This document shows positions 25,321 to 27,271 of a DNA stretch of 27,271 nt, in pieces. Each line of letters opens with the position of its first letter. The stretch's first letter is position 1. The stretch lies in assembly GCA_947626485.1 (NCBI GenBank), contig CANQSG010000009.1, forward strand, positions 1 through 27,271, read 5' to 3'. The DNA is from an uncultured Clostridia bacterium. Its GTDB lineage: Bacteria; Bacillota; Clostridia; Oscillospirales; Acutalibacteraceae. The notes below the pieces were generated by a model. The model was not told where the DNA came from. It did not search any database and saw only the letters and a list, made by a program, of their open reading frames with translations. The translations under genes were made by a program, and so were the position numbers.

Positions 25321-26796
25321 TTATTTATACTTCGCGATGCGCGAGTTGGCCTTCTGCACGGCGGCGTTGATCGTGTTGTACTGCTTCGCCAGCTCGACCG
25401 AGACCTGCGCCGCGTCGACGCGGGTCGCCGGACGCAGGGAACCTTCGACGTCGTAATCGGCGATGCGCAGCGCCGAGTGCGAGAGATCGACCACCCAGCC
25501 GTTCTTGCGTATATCGGGGACGATCTGCTCGAAGTAGACCTTTTTCAGGTCGTCGTTCTTGAAGATCTTGGCGCCCGAGGATTCATAATATTTATAGTCG
25601 AGGAACCAGCGCAGGAAGTAGGCGACGGCGTTGGGGTTCTTCGCGCCCTTGGCGATGCCGTAGCCCCGCAGGGTGCCCGCCTGCTTGGTGGCCTTGCCCT
25701 GATAGCTGCTCGGCAGCGGCGCCATGGCGATGGCGGCGTTGTCCATATCCTTGAAGTAGCCGTTGGGCTTGAAGCCGTAGGTGCTCGAGACGTAGATGCC
25801 GATCGTGCCGGTGCCGAAGGTGCCGAACCACGCCGTCGTGTTCCAGAGACCCTCGCGGAAGCACTGGGCGGGGAACTGGAACGCCGGGACGAGGTTCGAA
25901 AGGCTCGGCGCGCAGGAGAAGACGTGATTCTTCGTGTCATACGCGACGGTGCAGGCGTTCATCGAGGCGCCGAAGATGAGCGGGTCGATATAACCGCCGG
26001 TCTGGCCGATGCCGTTGATCTCCTCCATGCACTTCTTGCAGTTTTCCCACGTCCAGGTGCCCTTTTTATAATAGTCGCCCGGGGAGGTCAGACCGTTATC
26101 CTCGAAGAGCTTCTTATTATAAAAGACCATGTCGACGTTTTCCCAGACGCCCTCGAGGCTGTTGACGAAATAGGTGTTGCCACCGAGGGTGCAGATGTCG
26201 GTGATGGTGTCGTCCCAGAAATCGTCCTGCAAATTGACGTACTTCTGGATCGGCTGCGCGTTGTCGATCGAGGCGACCAGCGTGTTGTTGCAGACGATGA
26301 CGTCGGGGCCGGAACGCGCGGCGATCTGCTGGGCGATCGTGCTTTCATATTCGCCCTGGTTGACGGTCGTCACGTTGACCTTGATGCCGGTCTTCTTCGT
26401 GAAGGCGTTGATGACCTTCAGGCATTCGGAGTCGCCTTCGTCGCCCCAGCAGGGGAAGGTGATGCTGGTGCCCTTGAGGTTCGAGGGGATGTTGGCGAAG
26501 GGGTCGGCGCTGCTGCTGCCGGGGATCGCCCCGCCGCCGCCGCTGCCGCCGGTGCTGTTGCTCACGGTGCCACCCGCGCCGCCGCCGCTGCCGCCGGCGC
26601 CGCCGTTCTGGGTGCCTTCGTCGCCCGAGCCGGTGCCCTGCACGCCGCTTAAATCATCGTCGAAGTCCATCAGCAGGCCGTTGCCGCCCGAGCCGGTGTC
26701 GGCCTCTTCCCCGCCGCCTCCGCCGCAAGCGGCGGAACCGAGCAGGAGCGCGAGGCAAAGCAGACCCGCGGCCGTTTTACGCCAGAAATGTTTCAT
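25321..26796 (-). CDS. ABC transporter sugar-binding lipoprotein (SBP_bac_1), cassette B
   Basis: A 491-residue receptor lipoprotein, first gene of cassette B. The ATG at 26796 follows AGGGGG by about 7 nt and starts the lipoprotein signal MKHFWRKTAAGLLCLALLLG with lipobox SAAC (Cys24). A short LLMDFDDDLSG motif (41-51) precedes a Gly-rich linker; then comes the family 1 solute-binding fold (DPFANIPSNLKG; FTKKTGIKVNV; SGPDVIVCNNT; GTIGIYVSSTYGF; GIAKGAKNPNAVAYFLRWFL). It is paralogous to the cassette A receptor throughout, but the C-terminal tail differs. No permease lies in this cassette, so it either shares the cassette A channel or acts as a surface receptor or sensor. The function as a sugar-binding protein is secure at family level. 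The ligand is unknown. Confidence 0.94.
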   Translation of the reverse strand: MKHFWRKTAAGLLCLALLLGSAACGGGGGEEADTGSGGNGLLMDFDDDLSGVQGTGSGDEGTQNGGAGGSGGGAGGTVSNSTGGSGGGGAIPGSSSADPFANIPSNLKGTSITFPCWGDEGDSECLKVINAFTKKTGIKVNVTTVNQGEYESTIAQQIAARSGPDVIVCNNTLVASIDNAQPIQKYVNLQDDFWDDTITDICTLGGNTYFVNSLEGVWENVDMVFYNKKLFEDNGLTSPGDYYKKGTWTWENCKKCMEEINGIGQTGGYIDPLIFGASMNACTVAYDTKNHVFSCAPSLSNLVPAFQFPAQCFREGLWNTTAWFGTFGTGTIGIYVSSTYGFKPNGYFKDMDNAAIAMAPLPSSYQGKATKQAGTLRGYGIAKGAKNPNAVAYFLRWFLDYKYYESSGAKIFKNDDLKKVYFEQIVPDIRKNGWVVDLSHSALRIADYDVEGSLRPATRVDAAQVSVELAKQYNTINAAVQKANSRIAKYK

Positions 26797-26856
26797 TGTG
26801 ATTCCCCCTAAAATTTTTGAAATTTGGGTTGCAAGTTCGGTTTTTCTGCCACCTTT

Positions 26857-26885
26857 AGCATACCATATCGCGGCGCGTTTCGCAA
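26857..26885 (-). promoter_or_regulatory. Possible second promoter for cassette B
   Basis: On the minus strand TTGCGA (26880-26885) and TATGCT (26857-26862) are 17 bp apart, with an extended TGG before the -10. Each hexamer matches 4 of 6 consensus bases. It would start about 54 nt before the ATG. The rest of the 313-nt gap 26797-27109 is A/T-rich and holds no gene. Confidence 0.3.
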
Positions 26886-26994
26886 GGAAGAAAAAACCCG
26901 AAATTTGCGCCCGAAATCCTTTCTGATTCCGCCGAAATCCGTTGTGTTTTATCGCCAAGCGACCGCGAAATGAAAAGTTTCCCGATTGTCTTGC

Positions 26995-27023
26995 TTGACA
27001 ATTATAACACCGCGTGATATAAT
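26995..27023 (+). promoter_or_regulatory. Perfect consensus promoter toward the right-edge gene
   Basis: TTGACA (26995-27000), a 17-bp spacer and TATAAT (27018-27023). Expected start is near 27030, giving an 80-nt leader to the ATG at 27110. Confidence 0.8.
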
Positions 27024-27029
27024 TGTCAA
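27001..27029 (-). promoter_or_regulatory. Perfect consensus promoter toward cassette B
   Basis: On the minus strand TTGACA (27024-27029), a 17-bp spacer and TATAAT (27001-27006). Its -10 directly abuts the -35 of the plus promoter and vice versa, so both occupy the same DNA. Expected start is near 26994, about 200 nt before the binding-protein ATG. Confidence 0.8.
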
Positions 27030-27109
27030 GCAAAATGCTTTTCCTCGTGGTACAAATTTTGGCAAACCTGTTTGGTAAAACTCCCAAAAAGCAGGAAAGA
27101 AGGCGCAGT

Positions 27110-27271
27110 ATGGCACTTTATTTGGCACCGCAGACCCAGGATCCGATGGGCGAAGCCGCCGAGCTGCAAAAGGCGATGCTCGGCTATTTCAAGCGCAAGA
27201 AGGTCCCCATTCGACTGCTCCGGCAGCCCGAGCAGCTCAAAACGCTCGCGGGCGACCCGACGGCCGCCGTC
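27110..27271 (+). CDS. Unidentified gene start (partial, runs off the right edge)
   Basis: An open frame of 54 residues begins MALYLAPQTQDPMGEAAELQ and continues past the window end. AGGAAAGAAGG lies a few bases upstream of the ATG, and a perfect consensus promoter sits 87 nt upstream, so it is probably a real gene. The visible part is mostly polar with no signal peptide or membrane segment, so a cytoplasmic protein is likely. I do not recognise the family. By analogy with the AraC gene that diverges from cassette A, a regulator is possible, but nothing in these residues shows it. Confidence 0.6.
   Translation, partial: MALYLAPQTQDPMGEAAELQKAMLGYFKRKKVPIRLLRQPEQLKTLAGDPTAAV

Larger units (their letters stand above)
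26991..27033. repeat. 43-bp near-perfect palindrome spanning the divergent promoters
   Basis: The 16-base arms TTGCTTGACAATTATA (26991-27006) and TATAATTGTCAAGCAA (27018-27033) are perfect inverted repeats. Inside them CAC/GTG (27008-27010 and 27014-27016) also pair, leaving one mismatched pair and a 3-nt centre. It may serve as an operator as well as two promoters. Confidence 0.9.

Noticed and set aside
21802..26652. A 1616-residue plus-strand open frame opposite cassette B, and similar long plus-strand frames at 11085-15071 and 7466-10075
   Set aside because: They lie exactly opposite well-supported secreted proteins, have no ribosome site or recognisable domain, and consist of Gly/Arg/Val/Asp-rich sequence. 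GC-rich codon use on the coding strand leaves few stops on the other strand, which explains them.
1..27271. tRNA, rRNA, insertion sequences, transposases, integrases or phage genes
   Set aside because: None was recognised on either strand by inspection; the duplication of the cassettes is not flanked by any visible mobile element.

Overview
The window looks like part of a GC-rich Gram-positive chromosome, most likely from a Clostridia (Oscillospirales-type) gut or rumen bacterium. This is inference. It rests on Sec lipoproteins with lipoboxes, binding-protein-dependent sugar ABC genes without an outer-membrane partner, a dockerin-like C-terminus, Listeria-Bacteroides (InlB B-type) repeats, an AraC regulator and near-perfect TTGACA/TATAAT promoters. 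Almost all coding is on the minus strand. The exceptions are the AraC gene and a gene that begins at the right edge.

Layout, in order of minus-strand transcription. Cassette B (26796 to 18210) has an ABC sugar-binding lipoprotein, a strong GAAA-capped hairpin, a 1517-residue membrane-anchored protein with many carbohydrate-binding-like modules, and a GH16 glycoside hydrolase lipoprotein. It ends at a bidirectional terminator (18111-18161) shared with the convergent AraC gene (17175-18074, plus strand). Cassette A (16670 to window start) repeats the same three genes in the same order: binding lipoprotein, hairpin, 1699-residue modular surface protein, GH16 lipoprotein. It then adds a secreted CBM-like protein with a dockerin, a run of three hairpins, an unusually large 917-residue solute-binding protein, and two MalF/MalG-type permeases, the second cut by the window edge. 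No ABC ATPase is present.

Each cassette starts at a divergent control region. Upstream of cassette A, a plus promoter toward araC and a minus extended -10 share a palindromic TATAATTATA. Upstream of cassette B, a 43-bp near-perfect palindrome holds two consensus promoters facing opposite ways in the same 35 bp, serving cassette B and an unidentified plus-strand gene.

Working model (inference): this is a Gram-positive polysaccharide-utilisation locus. Giant surface proteins and the dockerin protein hold glycan at the cell surface, GH16 lipoproteins cut it, and several binding proteins hand oligosaccharides to one permease pair. The duplicated unit of binding lipoprotein, giant anchored CBM protein and GH16 lipoprotein, with a constant C-terminal half and variable N-terminal modules in the giant protein, is the part most likely to be undescribed. 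The glycan cannot be named from sequence alone.
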